Part shown: in pieces, positions 54,458-60,975 of the stretch
Position numbering within the stretch: position 1 is the stretch's first letter
How the letters are laid out: every line of letters starts with the position of its first letter
Notes under the pieces: model-generated
Databases searched by the model: none
What the model was told of the DNA's origin: nothing
The model's input: the letters and a program-made list of their open reading frames with translations, nothing else
Position numbers and translations under genes: made by a program
DNA from: Marinobacterium zhoushanense
GTDB taxonomy: Bacteria; Pseudomonadota; Gammaproteobacteria; Pseudomonadales; Balneatricaceae
Assembly (NCBI RefSeq): GCF_014641945.1
Contig: NZ_BMIJ01000009.1
Coordinates: 1 to 64,000, forward strand
Direction of reading: 5' to 3'
Length of the DNA stretch: 64,000 nucleotides

Positions 54458-54497
54458 ACCGCTGGCAAGCGCCAGCCCATGACCCAGGGACGGAGTC

Positions 54498-54701
54498 ATG
54501 TCTTTAGCCATCGTTCATACACGGGCTCAGTTGGGTGTCGATGCACCCGCCGTAGCCGTCGAGGTTCACCTGTCGGGAGGCCTGCCCTCCCTGTCTATCG
54601 TCGGGCTGCCGGAGGCGGCGGTCAAAGAATCCCGTGAACGCGTTCGCAGCGCGTTGATCACCGCCGGCTTCGATTTTCCCCAACGCCGTATCACGCTCTG
54701 A
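54498..54701 (+). pseudogene. comM: 5' fragment of comM (yifB), cut by the integrative element
   Basis: The first 65 codons match the N-terminus of the Mg-chelatase-like AAA+ protein ComM/YifB (MSLAIVHTRAQLGVDAPAVAVEVHLSGG, GLPEAAVKESRERVRSALITAG). The reading then enters the element after GTATCAC and stops within two codons. The downstream part resumes at 60976. Joining 54498-54694 to 60976-62287 gives an uninterrupted 502-residue protein, the normal length. ComM is a hexameric helicase that extends recombination during natural transformation. As it stands, this fragment cannot make a working protein. Confidence 0.95.
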
Positions 54702-54717
54702 CGGATATATACCAGAA
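54688..54717. other. attL: left junction of the element
   Basis: The 7-base core GTATCAC (54688-54694) is followed inside the element by GCTCTGACGGATAT and, at 54712-54717, CCAGAA. Sequence to the left of the core is comM. CCAGAA is the mirror of TTCTGG at the right end. Confidence 0.8.
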
Positions 54718-54734
54718 ATAAAAGTGCGCAATAA

Positions 54735-54768
54735 ATGTGACTTATGGTCCGTAGACTCATTGTCTACA
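54735..54768 (+). promoter_or_regulatory. tandem C-box operators before the controller gene
   Basis: The stretch contains ATGTGACTTATGGTCC then GTAGACTCATTGTCTACA: two adjacent GACT-N3/4-GTC type palindromes, the second nearly perfect (GTAGAC/GTCTAC). From memory this closely resembles the tandem operator of the Esp1396I controller protein, in which the left site activates and the right site represses the controller-endonuclease operon. It lies 37 bases upstream of the controller ATG. Confidence 0.75.
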
Positions 54769-54804
54769 CCCTGAGATCCTTCTGTTTTTTGAATAAGGTT
54801 CTTT

Positions 54805-55038
54805 ATGGACGAGTCGACGACGTTGACGGCATTCGGTCAGCACTTAAGGAAGCTTCGACTGGTTGCTGATTACAGCCAAGAACAATTAGCGCTGTCTGCT
54901 GGGCTAGATAGGACCTATATAAGCGGCATAGAGCGGGGGAAGAGGAATCCTAGCTTGATAAACCTCCTTAAGATTGCCTCCGCACTTAATAAAACCCCTT
55001 CAGAACTTCTCAACTTCAAGGAAGATGATGTGCTATGA
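54805..55038 (+). CDS. restriction-modification controller protein (C protein, XRE family)
   Basis: A 77-residue helix-turn-helix protein (FGQHLRKLRLVADYSQEQLALSAGLDRTYISGIERGKRNPSL). Size and sequence fit the C proteins of type II restriction-modification systems, which delay endonuclease synthesis until the methyltransferase has protected the host. Its stop overlaps the endonuclease start as ATGA, so the two are one operon. C-box operators lie before this operon and before the methyltransferase gene, supporting a regulator of both. The leader is short and the ribosome-binding site weak. Confidence 0.87.
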   Translation: MDESTTLTAFGQHLRKLRLVADYSQEQLALSAGLDRTYISGIERGKRNPSLINLLKIASALNKTPSELLNFKEDDVL

Positions 55039-56075
55039 ATGAAGCCTCATTTATACAAGCTCTTGCGTTAAAATATGATATTTCTCCTGAAATAACACTT
55101 TATAAATATTTAGAAAGAAAAACAAAAGCTTCAGATAGAGGTAGTAAGGCTCGCCGGTCACTTGGGAACCTATATGCTCTTTATGTTATATGTGAGGATT
55201 ATCGAGATAATAAAGAAGGATCGTCATTTAGTGAATTGATGGTGAGAATGAGGGCTCTACCGTTCGGATCAAAACTTCAGAATCACCCTTTAGATAATAG
55301 ACTTAACGACGAAGTAAGAAGACAATATGGAGTTTCTGATGAAATGTTGCCCGTTCAAAATGCACAGCTCAACGGAAGAAAAAAAGCGAGAAAGGTCTCC
55401 GAATTGCTGTTGAAAGAAAAAGGATCAAATCCTCTTTCCGTTAGTAAGTTTGTAGTTGATGTTATAGATACATATGTACGAATAATAGAGACTAACCAGA
55501 ATGAATATCTTGAAGAAATTGAAGATGCTCAGTCTAGGTCGAATATAGTTTCAGTTGTTGAAAAAGCATTTGAAAAAAATTCTGACGCAAGACTTTTCGA
55601 AATTGTTTCATATAGTATTATGCATCACTGGTATGCTCAAAAAACAATTGAGTACACCTTTGAAGGTAAATTATATAAAGAAAATTTGAGTTTGTATCGA
55701 ACAGGTCGAACTAATGCAAACGATGGTGGGATTGATTTTGTACTTAAGCCATTTGGTAGGTTTTTTCAGGTAACCGAAACGCTGGACTTCAAAAAATATT
55801 TTTTGGATTTTGACAAAACAAATAAATTCCCAATTTCATTTGTGATTAAAACAGAGTTAGATAAAAACTCAGTCATGAAATTGGTTCGAGAAGCTTCTGT
55901 TAAAGAAATTGGACAGGATAAGGCTGATCAATACTGCCAGCTTTTCGAGGAGATATTTACCTTAAACGAGCTTTCTTCAATTTTGAATTGGATTGGTGAA
56001 AGTGAGGAGCTGCTTAAGCAGCTCCAAAAAACTATTATAGAAAGTTTTAAATTAGAGTATGGTCTTTTAGATTAA
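55035..56075 (+). CDS. type II restriction endonuclease (predicted ATGCAT specificity)
   Basis: A 346-residue protein not clearly recognisable by motif alone. Its place behind a C protein and opposite a DNA methyltransferase marks it as the endonuclease. A candidate PD-(D/E)xK centre is RTNANDGGIDFVLKPFGRFFQVTET (in part DGGIDF...QVTE), with the acidic pair about 15 residues apart. AT-rich codon use matches the element. Target ATGCAT is inferred from the YhdJ-like methyltransferase. The 3' ends of the endonuclease and methyltransferase genes overlap by nine bases. Confidence 0.78.
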   Translation: MNEASFIQALALKYDISPEITLYKYLERKTKASDRGSKARRSLGNLYALYVICEDYRDNKEGSSFSELMVRMRALPFGSKLQNHPLDNRLNDEVRRQYGVSDEMLPVQNAQLNGRKKARKVSELLLKEKGSNPLSVSKFVVDVIDTYVRIIETNQNEYLEEIEDAQSRSNIVSVVEKAFEKNSDARLFEIVSYSIMHHWYAQKTIEYTFEGKLYKENLSLYRTGRTNANDGGIDFVLKPFGRFFQVTETLDFKKYFLDFDKTNKFPISFVIKTELDKNSVMKLVREASVKEIGQDKADQYCQLFEEIFTLNELSSILNWIGESEELLKQLQKTIIESFKLEYGLLD

Positions 56076-56963
56076 ACTGGCCTGCTTTATCGTAGCTTCA
56101 GAAACCTCTCGAACCCGTTTTGAGAGGTTTTTTGTCTTTCTTTTCTTGTTCTTGGCTAGTTCTTCTTCTGTGTAATCTGAAGGTATGTTCAACCGTCTTA
56201 ATCCAATTTTCAAATACTCTTCATTCACTTCAATGCCAATAAATTTTCTATTATTTTTTATAGCAACAGAACCAGTTGTGAAGCTACCAGAAAAAGGATC
56301 TAAAACAGTATCACCAACATTTGAAGATGCTAATATAATTCTCTCTAAAAGAGACTCTGGCTTTTGTGTTGGGTGGTTCTCATACTCATCCATTTTGAAT
56401 CTAACTCTGGCAAAATCCCAAACATTTCCCGGGACCTTTTTGGTGTTGTATGGCTGAGGGGGATTCTTTCGATAATCAATGAGCTTACGTTTAGAACCTG
56501 TCTTTGCTTCAACTAAAATATCGTCGGCATTAAAAGTGTAGTTTTTCTCATTTTTGGTAAGCATGAGAATAGGTTCATACATAGAGCCAAAATATTTCTT
56601 TGCTTGAACACCAGAGCTATCATAAGACCAAACAATACGGCTTCTAACAAAGAAGCTTTTACGACACCATATGTCTAGGAATGGCATATTCTCCGTACTA
56701 TTCATTAAATAAAAAGTACCATTTGGTGCGAGAATGCGGTAGCACTCGTCTATCCACTGATAGCACCAGTTAAGAAAATGCTCCTCGTCCCAGTTTTCTG
56801 TTAAGCCGTCAAAGTCCTTTCCTATGTTGTACGGGGGGTCTGCAAAAATAAGATCAACAGAGTTGTCAGGAATAGACTTTAGATATGATAGTGCTTCACC
56901 ATGCACGACTTTATTCGTGCCGTCAGAAAACTCTCTGGTGGGGAAGTTTAAACCTGTAACCAT
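56067..56963 (-). CDS. adenine-specific DNA methyltransferase, YhdJ-like (predicted ATGCAT)
   Basis: The 298-residue protein is a beta-class N6-adenine methyltransferase: the catalytic motif comes first (VDLIFADPPYNIGKDFDGL, about residues 36-54), and the S-adenosylmethionine motif comes later (VLDPFSGSFTTG, about 215). It is strikingly like E. coli YhdJ through long blocks such as MNSTENMPF, RIVWSYDSSGVQAKK, YEPILM, and RKNPPQPYN. YhdJ methylates the inner adenine of ATGCAT, so the same target is predicted here. It is the protective half of the R-M system, with a C-box near its promoter. Confidence 0.9.
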   Translation of the reverse strand: MVTGLNFPTREFSDGTNKVVHGEALSYLKSIPDNSVDLIFADPPYNIGKDFDGLTENWDEEHFLNWCYQWIDECYRILAPNGTFYLMNSTENMPFLDIWCRKSFFVRSRIVWSYDSSGVQAKKYFGSMYEPILMLTKNEKNYTFNADDILVEAKTGSKRKLIDYRKNPPQPYNTKKVPGNVWDFARVRFKMDEYENHPTQKPESLLERIILASSNVGDTVLDPFSGSFTTGSVAIKNNRKFIGIEVNEEYLKIGLRRLNIPSDYTEEELAKNKKRKTKNLSKRVREVSEATIKQASLI

Positions 56964-56990
56964 TTTTGATCATTGCCTCCCAATTATAAG

Positions 56991-57011
56991 ACTGTTGCCT
57001 ATAGTCTACAT
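56991..57011 (-). promoter_or_regulatory. C-box operator upstream of the methyltransferase gene
   Basis: On the minus strand, about 28 bases before the methyltransferase ATG, lies ATGTAGACTATAGGCAACA. It resembles, from memory, the single methyltransferase operator of Esp1396I-type systems, where the controller shuts down methylase synthesis once established. One half (GTAGACTATAG) is strong, the other degenerate. Confidence 0.65.
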
Positions 57012-57043
57012 GATGTCGTCTATAAAATAAATAGATTGGGGTT

Positions 57044-57085
57044 CTAAGGGTCTCCCTTAGCAAGAGGAAAAACTTTAGTTTTTCC
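57044..57085. repeat. paired inverted repeats before the relaxase-like gene (candidate oriT)
   Basis: CTAAGGG-TCT-CCCTTAG (57044-57060) is directly followed by GGAAAAACT-TT-AGTTTTTCC (57066-57085). Both are perfect inverted repeats, located between the methyltransferase and relaxase-like genes, where a transfer origin would be expected. Alternatively, one of them is a transcription terminator. No known nic sequence could be recognised. Confidence 0.4.
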
Positions 57086-57141
57086 ATCTTGAATGCATCT
57101 TATATATTGACGTTACAATCATTTATGGTATCCATTTTATT

Positions 57142-57999
57142 ATGGGTATCAAGAATTTTTTTGTACGAAGTGAGTCTATAAAAAATGGTTTAAATGGTCT
57201 TGCAGTTTATCTGCGGTATCTAGAGGATTCAAAACACAAGAATCATTTGAAAACCAACAATATTTATGCGCTATTAAATAATGCTGATTACTTTTTTTCG
57301 TCGGTAGCAAGAGACTTTAATAAAGCTTGTGTGGAGGTTGCCGCTAATAAGAAGGGTGGTAGGCCTCCAACTGTAACAGCGCAAAGCTTCTGCCTATCAA
57401 TGCCTGCCTCTATTCAACCGACAAGGCAAGAATGGGTAGAAATAAGTAAAAGTGTACTAAAAGAGGTTTCAAGAATTATTGATGTGGACTATAAAGTTTT
57501 AGTGAAGCATACATTTATAAATGTCCATGATCAGAACAATTCGCATTTGAATATATTAATACCAAGGAGAATAAATGGTAAAAGTTATGCGGTAGAACTG
57601 TCTAGACCTAGTACTACTAATGTACTTAAATCTATATTTAATGGGCTGGTTTATAAAATATATGGTTTAGATAGAAATTATTATAAGCCCGAAATGATAG
57701 GTCGGACTAACGGTAAATTACAGAGTATAAAAGAAGAAAAAAATAGCATTTTAATTATTGAGAGAAACATAAAGAAGTTATCTGAACAAATTGATAAATA
57801 TGTTAATGCTCTTTTGTTAAATGATATGAATCAATATAGACGGCAAAGGAATAGGATGCAAAGAACCGTGGAGCAATTAAAAGAATATGACTTCATGAGT
57901 GACGTTCGGGATGTGCTAAGTATATATAATAAAATAATAGAAGATGAATGTATCGGAAATAGTAGAAAAAATAGAAAGAGAACTGGGCCGAAGCCTTAA
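57142..57999 (+). CDS. putative HUH relaxase / mobilisation protein
   Basis: A 285-residue protein with a likely mobilisation role. Near residue 130 it has LVKHTFINVHDQNNSHLNILIP, in part matching the H-D-x-x-N-x-H-x-(H/N) metal motif of MobA-type relaxases (here NVHDQNNSHLN, with Asn in the last position). AAQSFCLSMP-like and long basic helical segments follow. The nicking tyrosine is not identified with certainty. Relaxases cut one strand at oriT to start plasmid transfer. It overlaps the next gene by 56 bases. The call is an inference from a single motif and context. Confidence 0.5.
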   Translation: MGIKNFFVRSESIKNGLNGLAVYLRYLEDSKHKNHLKTNNIYALLNNADYFFSSVARDFNKACVEVAANKKGGRPPTVTAQSFCLSMPASIQPTRQEWVEISKSVLKEVSRIIDVDYKVLVKHTFINVHDQNNSHLNILIPRRINGKSYAVELSRPSTTNVLKSIFNGLVYKIYGLDRNYYKPEMIGRTNGKLQSIKEEKNSILIIERNIKKLSEQIDKYVNALLLNDMNQYRRQRNRMQRTVEQLKEYDFMSDVRDVLSIYNKIIEDECIGNSRKNRKRTGPKP

Positions 58000-58372
58000 A
58001 AATAGTCAAAGATATGAGTTGGTTAGACTAATAGTGAAAGTCACAGATTGTTTTTCCATTGATGCATCTGGATTAGTAGATTCATTTGATAATTACTTCA
58101 GAGATAGGCTTGATTTTTCTATAAGGCATGAAATAACAGTCTCTGCTGCCTCTGGCGACAAGAATAGAAATAAGTCATTCTGTCTTTATGACTATATGTG
58201 TGCAGGTTATGGTCTAGATTTATCATTAGATTACATTGAGAACCATAAGTATTATGAGGGTGTTGTTGTGTTCATTATAGAATACGATATGTCGAATATT
58301 TTCAATATAAAAGATAAAGATGATATTATTCTAGATAAAATTACTAAAAAGCTGAAGCTGAATAAGTTTTAA
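57944..58372 (+). CDS. unknown protein of the element
   Basis: A 142-residue protein without any recognised domain. It overlaps the end of the relaxase-like gene by 56 bases in another frame, so it is co-transcribed and probably translationally coupled. The N-terminus (MNVSEIVEKIERELGRSLKNSQRYELVRLIVKV) is helical and could mediate DNA or protein binding; the C-terminus is Asp/Lys-rich and strongly hydrophilic. An accessory role in mobilisation or an excision (directionality) factor for the integrase are possible, but unproven. Confidence 0.55.
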   Translation: MNVSEIVEKIERELGRSLKNSQRYELVRLIVKVTDCFSIDASGLVDSFDNYFRDRLDFSIRHEITVSAASGDKNRNKSFCLYDYMCAGYGLDLSLDYIENHKYYEGVVVFIIEYDMSNIFNIKDKDDIILDKITKKLKLNKF

Positions 58373-58556
58373 GTCAATTTAGCCTTTTGGTAACATTTCA
58401 TTCGCCTTTACGTTATTATTTAACTGCCTTTTGACGCCCCCTAATAACAACATATATTAAGACAATATATTTATAACAAAAAGGTATTTTCTGGATTGAA
58501 AAACTTTGTTTTTTAATATATTATATACTCCGTGTTTCGTAATATAAGGAGAAAAT
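58373..58556. other. 184-base AT-rich stretch before the Rep-like gene
   Basis: Very AT-rich DNA with recurring ATATATT/AATATATT words (for example CATATATTA, CAATATATTTA, TAATATATTATA) and TTGAAAAACTTTGTTTTTT. It may hold the promoter of the Rep-like gene and, if the element can replicate, the melting region of an origin. No regular iterons were found. AAGGAGAAA just before the next ATG is a good ribosome-binding site. Confidence 0.4.
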
Positions 58557-59234
58557 ATGATATACAAAAAATACCTACCAAAAAATGTAGTACCCCTTCC
58601 TGTCGATATGCTTGATTTTGCATATGAATCTCTTGAAGTCACCTATGAAGTTCCTCTCTTTTTCTATCTTTTAAATGCTGTTAGTAACCAAAGCATTACC
58701 AAAGAAAATTTTGTTTATGACCCGGACCATTTTTATAGGGTTGTAAGAAAAGTGGCACATATTAAAAAAGAAGAAAGCTTTGATATAATTAATAATTTCA
58801 TAAAGAAAATAGAATCTTCGGACTTCTTTTATGTGGCTCGTATTAACGGTGAAGTTTCATATATCAATCTGAAAAGTGATGATTTTTATTTCCGTACTAT
58901 AAAGTTAGTCGATATTGATGCTTATCTAGGAATGCGAAGTAAATATGCTAAACGTATCTTTTTGCACCTTGTTCGTTTTACGAATGAAAGAGAAGGATAT
59001 ATTTATTTTTATGATTTAATGAAAAGACTAGATTTAAAAGATAAAGATAGGCCTAATCAAACAAGAATAGCTAGGAATATATTCAAATCTCTTATGAGCA
59101 ATGGTCTTATCAGTGAATATTCATATTCCAGAAGTAATTACAAGTATGTCTATAAGTTGAATGGGTATGAACAACAAAAAGACTTTCAAAAACTCACTAA
59201 AGATCAGATTAAAGCTTTAGGAGAGTTTTATTAA
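58557..59234 (+). CDS. Rep_3-like plasmid replication initiator / winged-helix protein
   Basis: The 225-residue protein resembles the winged-helix domains of plasmid initiator proteins of the Rep_3 (RepB/RepE) type. The second half reads YLGMRSKYAKRIFLHLVRFTNEREGYIYFYDLMKRLDLKD, close to the family's S-xYAKRIY-x-LLxxF...L-xxL motif, then IARNIFKSLMSNGLISEY. Start at ATG 58557 with AAGGAG upstream. It lies beside an AT-rich stretch and the relaxase-like gene. It might replicate the excised circle, or be only a DNA-binding regulator. Confidence 0.6.
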   Translation: MIYKKYLPKNVVPLPVDMLDFAYESLEVTYEVPLFFYLLNAVSNQSITKENFVYDPDHFYRVVRKVAHIKKEESFDIINNFIKKIESSDFFYVARINGEVSYINLKSDDFYFRTIKLVDIDAYLGMRSKYAKRIFLHLVRFTNEREGYIYFYDLMKRLDLKDKDRPNQTRIARNIFKSLMSNGLISEYSYSRSNYKYVYKLNGYEQQKDFQKLTKDQIKALGEFY

Positions 59235-59259
59235 ATGCATGGCTTATGAGCCATGCATT
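59234..59259. terminator. palindromic terminator with two ATGCAT sites
   Basis: AATGCATGGCT and AGCCATGCATT form a perfect 11-pair stem around TATG between the convergent Rep-like and integrase genes. The right-hand integrase codons and stop lie inside the stem. Each arm contains ATGCAT, the predicted target of the element's own methyltransferase. Confidence 0.75.
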
Positions 59260-60938
59260 AGTGCGCGTGCTAGCTTTTCTAATTTTGGATCTAAGTTTCC
59301 ACTGGTGTATGATTTTCGTATGTCATCTACAAGTTTAATGTATTCTGACATATTATCTAACAAATTACCGTCCCGCTCAAATTTAAAGGCGTTTGGTGTA
59401 CCGTCCCTTAGAATTACCCATGCAACCTTTCTCTTTGAATAGATTATTATTCCTGATAGAAGGCTTTTTAATCTACGCTTCACTGCTGATCGATCCTCTT
59501 CCGAAAGCAAGCTTTTATTGGTTTTTCCACTTCTAGCTGCTTCTAAACCGGCTAGTTGAAATCGTAGTCTTTCTATTTCTATTGATTTTTTATTGCAGTC
59601 CGATTTTAATGTGGATATTGTTTTGAGAAAAGCTGTGATATCTAGGTCATCTTCAACAATACTTTTTTCAATCTTAGAAATCTTATCTTGTTGTCTTATG
59701 TGATCTGCTTCAAGAGCGTTTAACTCTTCTTTAATTTTATTGATTTTATCCGTATTTAAAGAATTTGATGCATCGTCTCTCATGAAATATTTAAGTGGGA
59801 ATTCCTTTTCAAAGTTATCATATTTAACAGGAATGGCAGTACAGTTACCACCGTGTCTCTGATTTGTGCACTTCAAAGATTTATACTCACGGACTCCGCT
59901 GGAAAGAGTCTTTTTATCAATTTCAAAGTGCATCCGTGAATGGCACTCACCACAATATATTAACGAGGTAAATAAGTTTTTATTAGTAGTTCTTCCTCGT
60001 TCTGATGAAACTTTTCTTTCCTTTACTCTAGCGTTAGCAATTACAAAGTCGTTATTGGTTATAATTGCTGGGTAATAGTCTTCAATAGTTTCGTCTAGAT
60101 ACCTTACCCTTTTTAATACACCCTCACTATTCTTCGCATAGTCTGTTTTGTATATGTCTAGATTTCCGATTACGCACCTGTTTTTAATGATATGACTTAT
60201 TACAGAACCAGTCCAAACATTAGTTGCATTTTTATATTTTGATCTGGTTATCCTTTCAATGCCTTCTCTGTTTAATATTCTGGCAATTTCGTTTAAAGGA
60301 ATGTTTTCTATTGTCATTTGAAATATTCTTATTATGATGTCGGCTTTATCATTTATTTTAAATACACCGGATTTTGGTTTTTCTTCGTCTAGCCAGCTGG
60401 GAATCTGGCTTGCATATTTTGCTTTTTGTCCATTTTTTATGCGGCTGAGCCGACCATGAAAAGCAGCTTTAACACGTTCACTTTTCTTCGCTGATTCTAT
60501 ATGGCTTTGTTCCATTAATGTTAATGAGTATATTATTTCGGGAAGATTATCTAATGATTTTTTTGTGTATATCCTATTATCCATTAGAGTTATGATATTG
60601 ACATTCTTTCTCAATATGTCAGAGAAGAGTAGATAGGCTTGGCTGACTGATTTTCTTGTAAGCCTATCTAGTTGTTCTACACAAATAAAGGAAGTACCGT
60701 CTAAAGGAATAAGTCCTTTATTAATAGCTAAAATAAACCGTCCAAGGCCAGCGTCAATTTCTAGGTTGTCGCCCTTATACGCCGAAATACCTAAATCAGT
60801 AAGATTTAGACTTTCATTGATTTCATAACCATTTTGCTCTGCAAATGAACGTATAGCTTTTAACTGTCTCCTAAGTGAATCACCAGAACCCTGCTCGTTA
60901 GAACTGAACCGGACGTATGGGTAAATTACTTTCTTCAT
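59244..60938 (-). CDS. large serine recombinase (integrase) of the element
   Basis: This 564-residue site-specific recombinase has an N-terminal resolvase/invertase domain with the catalytic Ser in YVRFSSNEQGSGDSLRRQ and arginines in CVEQLDRLTRKS. A recombinase domain, a zinc ribbon (YCGECHSRMHF...SLKCTNQRHGGNC) and a coiled coil (LEADHIRQQDKISKIEKSIVEDD) follow. This is the layout of phage- and IME-type large serine integrases, which join attP and attB without host factors. It starts only about 30 bases from the right junction, so promoter sequence may come partly from comM when integrated. Confidence 0.93.
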   Translation of the reverse strand: MKKVIYPYVRFSSNEQGSGDSLRRQLKAIRSFAEQNGYEINESLNLTDLGISAYKGDNLEIDAGLGRFILAINKGLIPLDGTSFICVEQLDRLTRKSVSQAYLLFSDILRKNVNIITLMDNRIYTKKSLDNLPEIIYSLTLMEQSHIESAKKSERVKAAFHGRLSRIKNGQKAKYASQIPSWLDEEKPKSGVFKINDKADIIIRIFQMTIENIPLNEIARILNREGIERITRSKYKNATNVWTGSVISHIIKNRCVIGNLDIYKTDYAKNSEGVLKRVRYLDETIEDYYPAIITNNDFVIANARVKERKVSSERGRTTNKNLFTSLIYCGECHSRMHFEIDKKTLSSGVREYKSLKCTNQRHGGNCTAIPVKYDNFEKEFPLKYFMRDDASNSLNTDKINKIKEELNALEADHIRQQDKISKIEKSIVEDDLDITAFLKTISTLKSDCNKKSIEIERLRFQLAGLEAARSGKTNKSLLSEEDRSAVKRRLKSLLSGIIIYSKRKVAWVILRDGTPNAFKFERDGNLLDNMSEYIKLVDDIRKSYTSGNLDPKLEKLARALMHGS

Positions 60939-60950
60939 GCTAGTTCTCCA

Positions 60951-60975
60951 TTCTGGAATTTGCCCATTGTATCAC
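60951..60975. other. attR: right junction of the element
   Basis: TTCTGG (60951-60956), 12 bases, then the core GTATCAC (60969-60975), after which comM resumes. When the ends are joined, TTCTGG and the left-end CCAGAA become mirror images about the AC of the core, as expected for the attP of a serine integrase with a two-base crossover. Confidence 0.8.

Larger units (their letters stand above)
54688..60975. mobile_element. integrative element in comM with serine integrase, R-M system, relaxase-like and Rep-like genes
   Basis: A 6.28-kb AT-rich segment, clearly different in base and codon use from the GC-rich host, interrupts comM between copies of GTATCAC. Gene order from left is controller, restriction endonuclease, methyltransferase (reverse), relaxase-like protein, unknown protein, Rep-like protein, and serine integrase (reverse) beside the right end. 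One integrase next to an attachment site, plus plasmid-type replication and mobilisation genes, fits an integrative mobilizable element or an integrated small plasmid. There is no transposase, no structural phage gene and no conjugation apparatus. Excision would restore comM exactly. Confidence 0.88.

Noticed and set aside
54805..55038. XRE protein as an antitoxin
   Set aside because: Its direct coupling to an endonuclease gene, the opposed methyltransferase and C-box operators fit a controller protein better.
54688..60975. AbaR-like Tn7-type island in comM
   Set aside because: No tns-type transposition genes are present; a serine integrase and a 7-bp shared core explain the insertion.
54688..60975. 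Prophage
   Set aside because: No capsid, terminase, tail or lysis genes were seen; the element is too small and carries plasmid-type genes.
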